A stretch of DNA of 64,000 nt, from positions 39,640 to 103,639 of the forward strand of contig NZ_MRCC01000019.1 of the NCBI RefSeq assembly GCF_001904655.1, read 5' to 3'. A program made the position numbers and the translations under genes. Source of the DNA: Chroogloeocystis siderophila 5.2 s.c.1. Lineage in GTDB: Bacteria; Cyanobacteriota; Cyanobacteriia; Cyanobacteriales; Chroococcidiopsidaceae. Of the stretch, positions 39,022 through 47,268 are shown piece by piece (the first letter of the stretch is position 1; each line of letters begins with the position of its first letter). The notes below the pieces were generated by a model. That model was given only the letters and a program-made list of their open reading frames with translations. It did not search any database and was not told the DNA's origin.

Positions 39022-39160
39022 TCATAGCGATTGATGAATTAGACCAATGACCACATCATGTAACCAAATGGACTTGGACAAGCAAATCGTTTTTCGAGCT
39101 AACCGCTTAATCCGAGTTGGCAAGGTGAGATGTTTGCGTTCAATGGGACGATCTTTTTTT
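39022..39160 (-). pseudogene. C-terminal remnant of IS1 transposase OrfB (InsB)
   Basis: In the frame shifted by one from OrfA, the minus strand encodes IERKHLTLPTRIKRLARKTI followed by CLSKSIWLHDVVIG, the end of the IS1 DDE transposase, stopping at TGA 39022-39024. All the catalytic Asp residues lie in the deleted part. The deletion joint coincides with the A-rich slippery run at the end of OrfA. Confidence 0.85.
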
Positions 39161-39418
39161 TAATGCTTCAATCACAGTTGTGGGACTAATCTTCAGCACA
39201 CGGGCAGTATCTCGGATACCACTGCCGTTAACAGCCATGTCTGCAATCTGCTGTTTAACATCTGGCAAGTAGCCGCGATAAACATCGTCTCGCATGAAGG
39301 TACTGCGATTACACTCACGGGTGCGACACTTATAGCGTTGTTTACCTGTCTCAGCTCGACCGTGTTTCACTACATTATCACTCTCACAAGCCGGACAAAG
39401 AACGGGTTCCAAAACCAT
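39140..39418 (-). CDS. IS1-family transposase OrfA (InsA-like)
   Basis: A 92-residue protein typical of InsA. The N-terminal zinc finger has C-P-x-C and a second Cys pair in YKCRTRECNRSTF. Then come GYLPDVKQQIADMAVNGSGI and the HTH RDTARVLKISPTTVIEALK. In IS1, InsA represses transcription and is fused to InsB by a minus-one slip at an A-rich run. Here an A8 run (39155-39162) lies at the joint to the OrfB remnant. With OrfB deleted it cannot transpose by itself. Confidence 0.85.
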   Translation of the reverse strand: MVLEPVLCPACESDNVVKHGRAETGKQRYKCRTRECNRSTFMRDDVYRGYLPDVKQQIADMAVNGSGIRDTARVLKISPTTVIEALKKRSSH

Positions 39419-39498
39419 GCTGTAAATTTAGCAATAACACCTGTATGATTTTCTCTATTTCCACAAGTCTAGAACATCACCGCAGGCAGGTAACGACA

Positions 39499-39915
39499 CT
39501 ACCAGCAACACCCGACAAGGCAGCGATCATCGCATCTTGCACCCGCGCCCATCTTCCTTCTTCCTTGCTTTGCATCTTGACCGGTCATTTCACGGACACC
39601 CACCTGTTCGAGCATCCCTTTAAGTTGTTCCTGATGAGCGCGTCCCTCAAAATTGACAGTATTCAGCGGAGCAATTGCTACTTTAATATCAGCCCCTACT
39701 ACTTGAGCCGCTTGGTGAATCATGATTTTGCTCATTGCTTGACCATGCTTCATCAGTTCGTGGTGAATGAGCTTTTGATAAAACGTAAACTCATCTCCCG
39801 ACATCATTTGCTCGAATTGCGGAATAAATATCTGCGTTGCTGCACTCGGTTCAGCTTGAATACTGTATTGCACGATGACAGTAGCGATAAATACCGATGT
39901 TTTGCTGGTGATCAT
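39499..39915 (-). pseudogene. Unrecognised, probably decayed gene
   Basis: A 138-codon frame with coding-like composition in the middle (FYQKLIHHELMKHGQAMSKI, NTVNFEGRAHQEQLKGMLEQ) but an odd Cys/Arg-rich end. Just upstream on the same strand a different frame holds CPYEVIRECLQNMLNDHQQN, and further up a short start MVTSIDDTKRLTIGERLADL with a good GAGGAG site (ATG near 40091). This suggests one gene broken by frameshifts between 40091 and 39499. A direct repeat of GGAAATAATTAAAT lies between the pieces at about 39980-40012. No family is recognised. Confidence 0.3.
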
Positions 39916-39918
39916 TCA

Positions 39919-40356
39919 GCATATTTTGAAGACATTCGCGAATAACTTCGTAAGGGCAGGTATCTATAAGTTTTTGCTCATTGGAAATAATTAAATTTGG
40001 AAATAATTAAATCCTAAAATGCCCTCAAGTCTGCTAATCTTTCACCAATCGTCAAGCGCTTTGTATCATCTATGCTTGTAACCATCTTGACTCCTCTATG
40101 AAAATAATCTAAATAACACCTAAATCACCACAAAGGTGATGTAGCTCAACATAATTGCCCCAATTCCGCACGAAATTTCAGGTAGCGTTGTTTGCGCCTT
40201 GCTGATTAATGGATGCTTTGTGTCACTTGATATCGTTACAAGGCGGTTCAGGTTCAAAGAAGATGCGATCGCCAAATTTATTAACTAAGATTCAGGGTTC
40301 ACAAAATGCTCTAATCTCTCTCAATATATTCAAGTGCGTCATAATCCAACACGATT
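39919..40356. other. Intergenic and decayed sequence
   Basis: It holds the upstream pieces of the broken minus-strand gene (short frame ending near 40020; tandem AAATTTGGAAATAATT copies at about 39980-40012). The plus-strand frame 40209-40451 is antisense to the next gene and not convincing. Nothing else is recognised. Confidence 0.35.
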
Positions 40357-40638
40357 TTAATACCTATTGCAATGGGTATCAGCGGGTTTACCCTCGCGTT
40401 CCAAACCTCCAGCCGCAGCAAGCCATTCCAGTGAGCGCATCAGCACCATAATTGGTCTATCAGGTGAATTAAATCGGCTGTAGGCGTAGTTAGATGCATC
40501 CACGCGATCGGCATCGAAAAATTCTTGTCCTGGAGGATCAGGTAAGTGACCAATAATTTCAGTTTGATAAAGTGTAACGAGTTGTCCCATCGAACCGCCG
40601 AGCATAGACAAGCCAATAATTGCTCGCCAACGATTCAT
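40357..40638 (-). CDS. Small hypothetical protein, probably truncated
   Basis: A 93-residue frame with AAGGAA before ATG 40638. The N-terminus MNRWRAIIGLSMLGGSMGQL is one hydrophobic helix after a basic end. HLPDPPGQEFFDADRVDASN and SPDRPIMVLMRSLEWLAAAG follow, then a tail of unrelated character. The HLPDPP...F-D-x-D/R-V-x-x-S block resembles a small cyanobacterial membrane family that normally continues with further helices, so the 3' end is probably lost. That recollection is weak and the function is unknown. Confidence 0.5.
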   Translation of the reverse strand: MNRWRAIIGLSMLGGSMGQLVTLYQTEIIGHLPDPPGQEFFDADRVDASNYAYSRFNSPDRPIMVLMRSLEWLAAAGGLEREGKPADTHCNRY

Positions 40639-40913
40639 AATTAGGGTTCTTTCCTTGACGCAGTTCTTGACTTAGTTGTTTTGGTTCCATAAAACGTAAT
40701 CTTGATAACGTATGCGTTGGCAATGCGGCGACGTAAATGCCTTACGCTCAAGCTGATCGCGCGTAGCGCAGCCTTCAAAGCAGCAGACGGATACACTCGT
40801 CATGCTACCAAGTTATTTTGCGATCACTTGAGTGGTCTTTGGCGCTTTGCACTTGATAGTTCCACTCTTCATGCATAGGTAGTAAAAGCGATCGCCTCTA
40901 GTAGTAAAATCTT

Positions 40914-41363
40914 CTATTTATTAGCTAATAAGTGGGTTGCTAGACTTGAAATATCCAATTGATCGGAATTAACAGCTTCAAACGTAGCCCGTTTTATGCT
41001 CTTAGCATAGATATGCATGAAACAAGGATAATTTGAGGCAGATTGTTTAAACTCAAATTCTAGCTCAATTAATGAATTTACAGGTCGGAATCTAGTCAGG
41101 TTATCGGGGAAAATTTGAAAACTATGATTTGGCACATTTATCATTAGCTTTCCTTTATCCCAATATAGTTGCCAAGCTGTCTCTGTTGCACGGTTGAGGA
41201 AAGTAATAGCATCGTCTGACATTGCAAAATGTGGAGATCTAACAAATTCAAATTCAGAATTCATAAAATTAGAATGACTAAGATTTTTGCCGACTAAATC
41301 TTGCAGTTTTATTGTAAATCTTCTCCAACTAGCAATCTTAATATCTATCAGTCTATGATTCAA
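40914..41363 (-). CDS. Hypothetical protein
   Basis: A 149-residue protein without recognised domains. It is mostly soluble and mixed alpha/beta in character, with segments FEFVRSPHFAMSDDAITFLN, KGKLMINVPNHSFQIFPDNL and SLIELEFEFKQSASNYPCFM. There is no signal peptide or membrane helix. The gap on either side (40639-40913, 41364-41631) shows no gene. Coding character is fair but the start is not supported by a strong ribosome site. Confidence 0.5.
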   Translation of the reverse strand: MNHRLIDIKIASWRRFTIKLQDLVGKNLSHSNFMNSEFEFVRSPHFAMSDDAITFLNRATETAWQLYWDKGKLMINVPNHSFQIFPDNLTRFRPVNSLIELEFEFKQSASNYPCFMHIYAKSIKRATFEAVNSDQLDISSLATHLLANK

Positions 41364-41631
41364 ATTCTCCGTCTACTTAGCTAAATGGTAATTAATGGGC
41401 AAATAACGTAAGCTTGTCGTCCAATTAATAGTTAATTAATAAGCTTATCTTACTTTAAATAACAGCTTCCTTCAGATAGAATTAAATATTAATTCGGTAA
41501 GTATTCAGCGATACTACTAACAGAAATAAATTCAACGTTACGGTTTATTTTTACGCGGTCTTAGACTATTGTAGACTGATTGTCCTTTGTCACTAACACT
41601 GGTTTTAAATAGTCTGATGATTGCTATCTGA

Positions 41632-41862
41632 TTAAGTCGCGATCGCCATCGCATCACAAATAGCATGATTAGCAAATTGACTACTGTACTGAATGTTTGA
41701 TCCACCATACGTTCCACGCTTTAGTAGATAAGTTTGCAATAATTCCAACAAACCAGATTTGTTGACATTGCTGTTCTTGTTGGAATTTATACACAGTGAT
41801 AACTCGGCAAAAATGTGAACGACAGAGTATCCAACTTTTTGCGTCAAAGTAGCTTCAATCAA
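41632..41862 (-). CDS. Small hypothetical protein
   Basis: A 76-residue frame ending DAMAIAT, lying 10 bp after the zinc-ribbon gene on the same strand, so possibly co-transcribed. The sequence (MIEATLTQKVGYSVVHIFAE) has no recognised motif and no membrane helix. Coding status is uncertain. Confidence 0.35.
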   Translation of the reverse strand: MIEATLTQKVGYSVVHIFAELSLCINSNKNSNVNKSGLLELLQTYLLKRGTYGGSNIQYSSQFANHAICDAMAIAT

Positions 41863-41872
41863 ACCAACTTGG

Positions 41873-42118
41873 CTAACCTACACGACGTTTCTGCTGCTTG
41901 ACCAATACAGGTCTAGGCTTCTTCTTATTTTTAGCTACTTTGGTGCTGTGAGTTATCCTTGGGCGACATTGCTCGCAGTATAAAGGACGCGGACCGTAAG
42001 TTTCGCGTTCAACATCTTTGTTACATTGTTTACAGATAAACTTGTACAGGCGCGTATGAATCACCCGCTCGTGTGCTTTAACGGTGTATTCTCTTACATG
42101 AACTTTCTTAGATGGCAT
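41873..42118 (-). CDS. Small basic zinc-ribbon protein
   Basis: An 81-residue, strongly basic protein. Residues 29-56 carry two C-x2-C knuckles ([10 protein letters not shown] and LYCEQCRPR) that would bind one zinc. The tail [17 protein letters not shown] is Lys/Arg-rich, suited to nucleic acid or ribosome binding. It resembles small uncharacterised cyanobacterial proteins; no function is known to me. It is divergent from the winged-helix repeat gene with 65 bp between starts. Confidence 0.7.
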   Translation of the reverse strand: MPSKKVHVREYTVKAHERVIHTRLYKFICKQCNKDVERETYGPRPLYCEQCRPRITHSTKVAKNKKKPRPVLVKQQKRRVG

Positions 42119-42183
42119 AGGCTAAGAATAATATACTGCTGTAAAGAATATGCTAGCTAGAAGCAGGAGTTCAATCGCTAACA

Positions 42184-43314
42184 ATGCCTCAAAATCATCA
42201 CTTCATTCAAAACTTAATTGAAATGCGCGAACACTACCAGGTGGTTGTTCAAAAGTGCGATCGCGCGAGTTCTCACGCTGGCGCTCAACTCAATTCCCTC
42301 AACGCCTTGTTAGCAGATCGCTTAGTTGAAAACCAGCATATAGAAAGCTTACTGCAACTGAGAGCACACTATCAAACGCTGTACGCACAGCAGCAACAAC
42401 AAGCCCAAAATGCTAAAGAGCAGATCGCGCACATCAATGCATTACTCGCAGACCAATTAGTATTACAGCACAACGAACAACAGATCGCTGTTCAATCAAC
42501 GACTATAGCCCAAAAACAGCTGAATGAAGGATTAACACTTATTACGGATGAGGACGATCGCTCATCACTGCAACAGCAAGACGCACAAGAACTTCCACAT
42601 CCACAGATCCAAACCTCCGTCTCTACTCCAGAAGCACAGCATTTAGAATCCGATTTTATCGAGCCACTAGATTCTAAGCATCAAACAACATCAGCGCCTC
42701 CTCCACAATCGCGCTTTTTAAAAACACCACTCGTCCCACAATATCAACACCTGACTAAATCAGAAGCCGTTGAACAGCTACTGCAAAAAAATGAAGGAAG
42801 TATTCTACACGTCGATTACATCATTCGTGCTTTGCACGGTGAACTTAATGCTGAAGACCTCAAAGCAGAAAAGTTACGAATGAACGACACTCTACGCAAA
42901 GGAGTGGAAAAAGGATTATGGGATAAAGTACCTAATTCGCCTGGTTGTTACACGATTAACTTGACGTTAGTTGAACAAGAGACTAAAGGTACAAAAACGA
43001 ATCCTCACCAAAATCAAGACGAGCCACTTCCTAAGCACATATCCCACAACGAGTCAGAACCATCACTGTTGCCGCGTTATCATGGAATGAGTTTCACTGG
43101 CGCAGTGACTACTGTTATACAGGAAAAAGCTGGTGAGATACTAACTCCAGAGATAGTTGCAAAAGCGTTGTACGGCGACATAGCAGGAAAAGCTTTGACA
43201 CAAGCAAAAGGCAAAGTTGGCAAAACATTGTGGAATGGGGCTAAACAAGGACGCTGGCAAAGTGTTCCAGGTCAGCTAGGAATGTATACATTGCCATTGA
43301 ATCAGTTGAATTAA
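42184..43314 (+). CDS. Protein of duplicated coiled-coil and winged-helix-like units
   Basis: A 376-residue protein built from internal duplications. Residues 11-48 and 55-93 are repeats of a helical unit (LIEMREHYQ...LNALLADRLV and LLQLRAHYQ...INALLADQLV). A Pro/Gln/Ser-rich linker follows. Residues 191-260 and 303-372 are repeats of a roughly 70-residue unit ending in GLWDKVPNSPGCYTINL and GRWQSVPGQLGMYTLPL. This unit looks like a HARE-HTH type winged helix (helix-helix-helix then a hairpin). That points to DNA or chromatin-like binding, but no name is known to me. It is divergent from the zinc-ribbon gene. Confidence 0.75.
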   Translation: MPQNHHFIQNLIEMREHYQVVVQKCDRASSHAGAQLNSLNALLADRLVENQHIESLLQLRAHYQTLYAQQQQQAQNAKEQIAHINALLADQLVLQHNEQQIAVQSTTIAQKQLNEGLTLITDEDDRSSLQQQDAQELPHPQIQTSVSTPEAQHLESDFIEPLDSKHQTTSAPPPQSRFLKTPLVPQYQHLTKSEAVEQLLQKNEGSILHVDYIIRALHGELNAEDLKAEKLRMNDTLRKGVEKGLWDKVPNSPGCYTINLTLVEQETKGTKTNPHQNQDEPLPKHISHNESEPSLLPRYHGMSFTGAVTTVIQEKAGEILTPEIVAKALYGDIAGKALTQAKGKVGKTLWNGAKQGRWQSVPGQLGMYTLPLNQLN

Positions 43315-43493
43315 ATTTGCTGCTCAAATCGTTGCATCATAGACAGCACACGCTTGGGATCTTGCAAGCTATTGCCTAGGCTTGCTGATTGATTGCTTTT
43401 TATGCGGCTTGCGTCAGATTGTATAGTGTTGAGATCAGAACCTCTGTACGCGCGTAAAAAGCGATCGCTTAACTTGTGCTTCTAACCATCGAC

Positions 43494-44156
43494 TTACAAT
43501 AATCCACGATAACGAATAAACAGTAAAATAGCTGCCCAAGAACCCAACGCGACTTTAACGGCGACTAGAATATTGAGTAAAGGAATTGCCCCACCACTGA
43601 CAAGTGTGCCTAACTGTCCGTGTGATAATTCGATTCCGCTGAGTGTAACAACTGCTAGTGCAATAAAAATCAAGACGGAAATTTTTTCCCACGTAGCAGC
43701 GTGCCAGCGTTTGTAGAGTGCCTGCATCCACACTGAGGGTGAGGTAATCGCTACAAGACCGATCGCGGTTCCCCCTGCCACGCCAGCAGCAAAACCACCG
43801 CCAGGACTTAAATGCCCGCGAATTGCGAGTTCGATACTTACTAATGCCGTAATCGTTGCACCTAGACGCGCCAGCACGATTGATGGTTGATCTGTAAATT
43901 GATAGATCGTCGTTGTTGGCTTTTCGTTAGCGAGCAGATAATAAGCGCCCAAGATTGCGATTGTAAATACAACAACCTCAAAAATCGTGTCATACAAGCG
44001 ATTGCGGAAAATAATACCGGATACTGCATTGGGTACTCCACTATCTTGCACAACTAATTCAACAATCGAGACATCTGTTAAGTTGAGTGTTGGATTAGGA
44101 ATGAGCAGCATTTTGACAAACATTGCAATTCCCGCCGCAATGTAGACCCACTTCAT
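43494..44156 (-). CDS. mnhB: Mrp Na+/H+ antiporter subunit B (MnhB)
   Basis: A 220-residue membrane protein and the last gene of the Mrp operon. It has about six helices. The family hallmark is ELAIRGHLSPGGGFAAGVAGGTAIGLVA (P-G-G-G-F-x-x-G, given in part here). ATG 44156 overlaps the upstream stop by 4 bp (ATGA) and is preceded by GGAGAATC. Mrp complexes exchange cytoplasmic Na+ for external H+ using all subunits together. The N-terminal extension before the domain is normal for cyanobacterial forms. Confidence 0.88.
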   Translation of the reverse strand: MKWVYIAAGIAMFVKMLLIPNPTLNLTDVSIVELVVQDSGVPNAVSGIIFRNRLYDTIFEVVVFTIAILGAYYLLANEKPTTTIYQFTDQPSIVLARLGATITALVSIELAIRGHLSPGGGFAAGVAGGTAIGLVAITSPSVWMQALYKRWHAATWEKISVLIFIALAVVTLSGIELSHGQLGTLVSGGAIPLLNILVAVKVALGSWAAILLFIRYRGLL

Positions 44157-44710
44157 GAATGATTCTCCTTTGCGTCTAATGGATTGACATAAGTGAGGCT
44201 TGTCTCTGGCGATGCGAGTTCGGTTTGCATAATTTCGTAGAGGCGTTGAACTCTGGTGACAGTGTGATAAGGTGGCGCCTGAGAAGGCGATCGCAAAACG
44301 CACGTTGTATGAACTTCTTTGTCAACCAGTGCTTGCTCTAAAGCCTGCATATCAGTGTAGGGAAACACTTCCAGCCGCATATGATGTTTGCGCAAAATTG
44401 TGCGTAACTGATCGAGAAGTTGCCCAAACCGATTGCCCTCGGCGGCACTCGACTCATCCTTGAGAACACCAAGCCGCATAACGAGCGATGAACGTACTGC
44501 AACTGCATAAAGCGTAATTGCCAGCATAGTACCGACTAACGCTTCAGTTAAAGCCACATCCGCCGCACCTAAAACTGCATATACCAACGCGGCGATTGCT
44601 CCCAAGATGCCGCGAATCACTAAAGCGTGGTATGGATTGACTTGAAATACCAACATAAAGGCACTCAATGGCAACAAAGCCGCGATCGCATAGATATAGA
44701 AATCATTCAT
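44153..44710 (-). CDS. Mrp operon DUF4040 (MbhD/MnhA C-terminal type) protein
   Basis: A 185-residue protein with three to four helices in the first 80 residues. These include VIRGILGAIAALVYAVLGAA and DVALTEALVGTMLAITLYAV, the DUF4040 domain, which is the C-terminal part of MrpA in other bacteria. A soluble C-terminal half follows (LRTILRKHHMRLEVFPYTDM). No full-length mnhA exists in this operon, so this piece and the MnhD proteins presumably cover its role. It overlaps mnhG by 8 bp and mnhB by 4 bp. Confidence 0.85.
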   Translation of the reverse strand: MNDFYIYAIAALLPLSAFMLVFQVNPYHALVIRGILGAIAALVYAVLGAADVALTEALVGTMLAITLYAVAVRSSLVMRLGVLKDESSAAEGNRFGQLLDQLRTILRKHHMRLEVFPYTDMQALEQALVDKEVHTTCVLRSPSQAPPYHTVTRVQRLYEIMQTELASPETSLTYVNPLDAKENHS

Positions 44711-44981
44711 AGCTATCTCCGCTACTCGAACAGTATGCCAGCACGTATCCCAGCACCGTGTTCCAAATTGCTAAGGAGATAATCGCCAGGATCAACAATG
44801 GCCATTCACTGGGAATTTTCAATAGTAGTCCGAAGATGATACTCATAGAACCCAGCGTATCTGCAACCGAAAGGCTATGCAATTTGAACAATATTGAGCG
44901 CCTGCCCAATAGGTGCGAGGTTCCCCAAAACCAAAAAACAATTCCTATGCCAAGGCATATATAACTCAATAAGTCAATCAT
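44703..44981 (-). CDS. mnhG: Mrp antiporter subunit G (MnhG)
   Basis: A 92-residue protein with three helices and the family signature LLGRRSILFKLHSLSVADTLGS. It lies between mnhF (3-bp gap) and the DUF4040 gene (8-bp overlap). It is a structural subunit of the Mrp complex. Confidence 0.88.
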   Translation of the reverse strand: MIDLLSYICLGIGIVFWFWGTSHLLGRRSILFKLHSLSVADTLGSMSIIFGLLLKIPSEWPLLILAIISLAIWNTVLGYVLAYCSSSGDSYE

Positions 44982-44984
44982 ATT

Positions 44985-45245
44985 TTACGAATTTGAAACA
45001 TCTTGCATGCGTTTAATCACGTGTGCTAGTAGCATTAACGCGGCGTTACCCACACTCAAAATAATGACCGCGACAATTCCAATCATCCAATCATCACGAA
45101 AGACAGAGACAACGAGTGCCATAATTGCCGTCTTAGTCGCAATACTCGCAAATGCCAACATTCGCTGCCAAACTTCATCATCACGCCACGCTGCGTAAGT
45201 CGGTATGAGTAACGCCAGAATCATTGCGATAAGTACCAAGTTCAT
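44985..45245 (-). CDS. mnhF: Mrp antiporter subunit F (MnhF)
   Basis: An 86-residue protein of three helices, residues 1-20, 33-52 and 54-78, with FRDDWMIGIVAVIILSVGNA near the end. It has the length and topology of MrpF but lacks some usual motif residues (the G-P-x-x-x-D-R segment). It overlaps mnhE by 4 bp. The call leans on operon position. Confidence 0.8.
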   Translation of the reverse strand: MNLVLIAMILALLIPTYAAWRDDEVWQRMLAFASIATKTAIMALVVSVFRDDWMIGIVAVIILSVGNAALMLLAHVIKRMQDVSNS

Positions 45246-45631
45246 GTTTTTTTCCTCCGTTGTACGCGGTGAACTTCGTACCAGCCGTCTTCGTGGTATT
45301 TCAAGACAATCGTTTTCGGCGTAAAGGTGATCAGAAAAATATCTAGAAAGATTAGTCCTGGTGTCCGGCGTGGTGGAACTCGTTCCATCGTCACCACTTC
45401 TTGGGTATGCGGGCGGAACATAATTTCAACTGCCTCAATATAAGCCTGTGGAAGCGCCATAACAATCTCCCAAAGCGCCCGCAGCCAATCTTTTAATGCG
45501 GCGCGAGATTTGTGGCTGTGAGGCAATAGCAGCGCGACGCTAATACCGATGATGATGTTGACCGCGCTGAAATTAGCGGTGAGTAAAAACCAGATAGCGA
45601 GTCGTAAAATCAGATTGAGATATCCTGTCAT
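45242..45631 (-). CDS. mnhE: Mrp antiporter subunit E (MnhE)
   Basis: A 129-residue protein. The N-terminus MTGYLNLILRLAIWFLLTAN is a membrane helix, followed by AVNIIIGISVALLLPHS and the soluble domain PRRTPGLIFLDIFLITFTPK with HEDGWYEVHRVQR. It starts inside the mnhD stop (ATGA), so it is coupled. Its first 16 codons are repeated in the chimeric fragment at 47055-47268. Confidence 0.88.
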   Translation of the reverse strand: MTGYLNLILRLAIWFLLTANFSAVNIIIGISVALLLPHSHKSRAALKDWLRALWEIVMALPQAYIEAVEIMFRPHTQEVVTMERVPPRRTPGLIFLDIFLITFTPKTIVLKYHEDGWYEVHRVQRRKKT

Positions 45632-47058
45632 GTAAATACCATCCAAAACAGTAGAATCAACATCAGACTCATACCACCAATCAAATGCTCAAATTGTTCA
45701 AGTACGCGCGGTAGCCTGAGTTCTAAGCGTCGAAAAACGAGAAGATATGCAATCCAGCCAGCAGCAATAATCGCGAGGACTTTCATGATATTCGCGACGG
45801 TATATGCTTGGTAGTACGCAACATTGGCGATCGCCAGCGCTGCGATTAGCGGTACTATTGCTAACCACAAACCAAAGCGGATTTTGTCGCTACCTCCACG
45901 CGGCAGAAAGATAAATTTAGCGTAGACGATCGCTGTTCCGGTGGCACCAAGATTCATCGCGATCATATAGATGGGTGACAGATCTTTCAACGTGAGGATC
46001 TTCGCCGCAAAACCAACGAATAAGGGAAATCCCGAAATTGAAAGACTCGCCATTACCAAAGCAACCCACAAACCAGTATTTAGTGGTTTTTGTTGAAGTT
46101 CCTTAAAGTTGCGGCTAGGTAAAGTCCCTGCGATTAAAAATAACGTAGATTTAGCTACCCCGTGCGCCAGCGCATAAAACCCCCCCGCACTCGGTGCAAC
46201 AAGTATCCAGCCCAACTGGGAAACTGTACTCAACGCCAGCGTCCGCTTTGTGTCTTTTTCTAAGATTGCATAAAACACGCCAAGGAGCGCCGCCCCAACG
46301 CCAAAAATTCGAACGATCGCATCCACTTCATCCAAAATCAGCGCGCACCGTACCAGCGGAAACACACCTGCTTTAACGACAACTCCCGATAGCATCGCGG
46401 AAACTGGCGATTCGGATTCAGAATGTGTTAGCGGTAGCCACAACCCAGATACAAAAACTCCACCTTTTGTCAAGAGTCCCAGAAAGATCAACGCGAGTGC
46501 TTCGGTTGGGGCGCCCCGCAAACCCCCAAACGCAAACGAATGATGTGTTTGATAAACAAGTACCGCGCCGACTAGATAAAATAGCATTGCCGTGTTGCTG
46601 ACAAACAGATAGCGCAAAGCTACCCATAGCGATCGCTCAGTTCGAGGATAGGCAATTAACAAAAACGCCGCAATCCCGATCACCTCTAGTGCTACATACA
46701 AACTGATAAAATCTGCACAGACAAACACCGCATTCAGGCTGCCATGCAGAATAGCAATTTGCATATAAAAAAAAGCTGTCTTATCGGTGTGCCAACAGTA
46801 GAGAGTAACTGCCGTCGCAACGAGTGCATTGGTTAAGATAAAGTACCCACTTAGCTGATCGACTTGCAACGTGACACCGAAGTTATCGAGTAATTGCAGT
46901 GTCAGCGGCGACTGCGCTATCAAGACTTGTAACGCATATCCCATCGAAACTAGCGTTACACCCAGTGTAAGGTAACGGTCAAGTTTGGGGATAAGATAAA
47001 TGACAAACCCGATAAATAATGGTAAGGCAATCCAGGCGATCGTTAAGGTATTTATCAT
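45628..47058 (-). CDS. mnhD: Mrp antiporter subunit D, second copy (NDH-1 M/N-like)
   Basis: A 476-residue proton-channel protein of the complex I NuoM/NuoN type with about 14 helices. It has YVALEVIGIAAFLLIAYPRT with the conserved Glu in helix 5. The conserved Lys of helix 7-8 is in LLTKGGVFVSGLWLPLTHSE, and the broken-helix region is ALSTVSQLGWILVAP. A second, closely similar mnhD lies at 47265-48698. Cyanobacterial relatives are sometimes called NdhD5/NdhD6. It begins inside the stop of the truncated mnhC' (ATGA). Confidence 0.93.
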   Translation of the reverse strand: MINTLTIAWIALPLFIGFVIYLIPKLDRYLTLGVTLVSMGYALQVLIAQSPLTLQLLDNFGVTLQVDQLSGYFILTNALVATAVTLYCWHTDKTAFFYMQIAILHGSLNAVFVCADFISLYVALEVIGIAAFLLIAYPRTERSLWVALRYLFVSNTAMLFYLVGAVLVYQTHHSFAFGGLRGAPTEALALIFLGLLTKGGVFVSGLWLPLTHSESESPVSAMLSGVVVKAGVFPLVRCALILDEVDAIVRIFGVGAALLGVFYAILEKDTKRTLALSTVSQLGWILVAPSAGGFYALAHGVAKSTLFLIAGTLPSRNFKELQQKPLNTGLWVALVMASLSISGFPLFVGFAAKILTLKDLSPIYMIAMNLGATGTAIVYAKFIFLPRGGSDKIRFGLWLAIVPLIAALAIANVAYYQAYTVANIMKVLAIIAAGWIAYLLVFRRLELRLPRVLEQFEHLIGGMSLMLILLFWMVFT

Positions 47059-47268
47059 GGCATATTATTCTTCTCGATTTCGTTGCTTTCTAAAGTCGGG
47101 TTATCTTGTGCCAATTTCATGACTCCAACTAGCATGAAAGCTTGAATCGAAACAACAATCACAATTGCCGTCAAGATTACTGCTTGCAAAACTAAATCGG
47201 CGTAAGCACCTTTTCTCGCGCAGAAACCAGATGGCTAGCCGCAAGATGAGATTGAGATACTCAGTCAT
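47055..47268 (-). pseudogene. Chimeric duplication scar: mnhE 5' stub joined to mnhC 3' end
   Basis: The first 16 codons (MTEYLNLILRLAIWFL) copy the start of mnhE. Near 47218 the sequence switches, in another frame, to the last ~50 codons of mnhC (RKGAYADLVLQAVILTAIVI through KLAQDNPTLESNEIEKNN), ending in the ATGA overlap with the next mnhD. So one repeat unit runs from the mnhC 3' end through mnhD to the mnhE 5' end. Neither half is a full gene. The stub frame MDDNYMTEYLNLILRLAIWF is still open for 60 codons, but its second half is out of the mnhC frame. Confidence 0.88.

Larger units (their letters stand above)
38979..39477. mobile_element. IS1-family element with internal deletion, both ends present
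   Basis: The ends are inverted repeats ATGTTCTAGACTGGTGGA (left) and, from the right, ATGTTCTAGACTTGTGGA, matching at 17 of 18 positions. Inside, on the minus strand, are a complete OrfA and only the C-terminus of OrfB. At 499 bp it is clearly shorter than a normal IS1 (about 770 bp). No 8-9 bp target duplication is visible. Confidence 0.85.
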
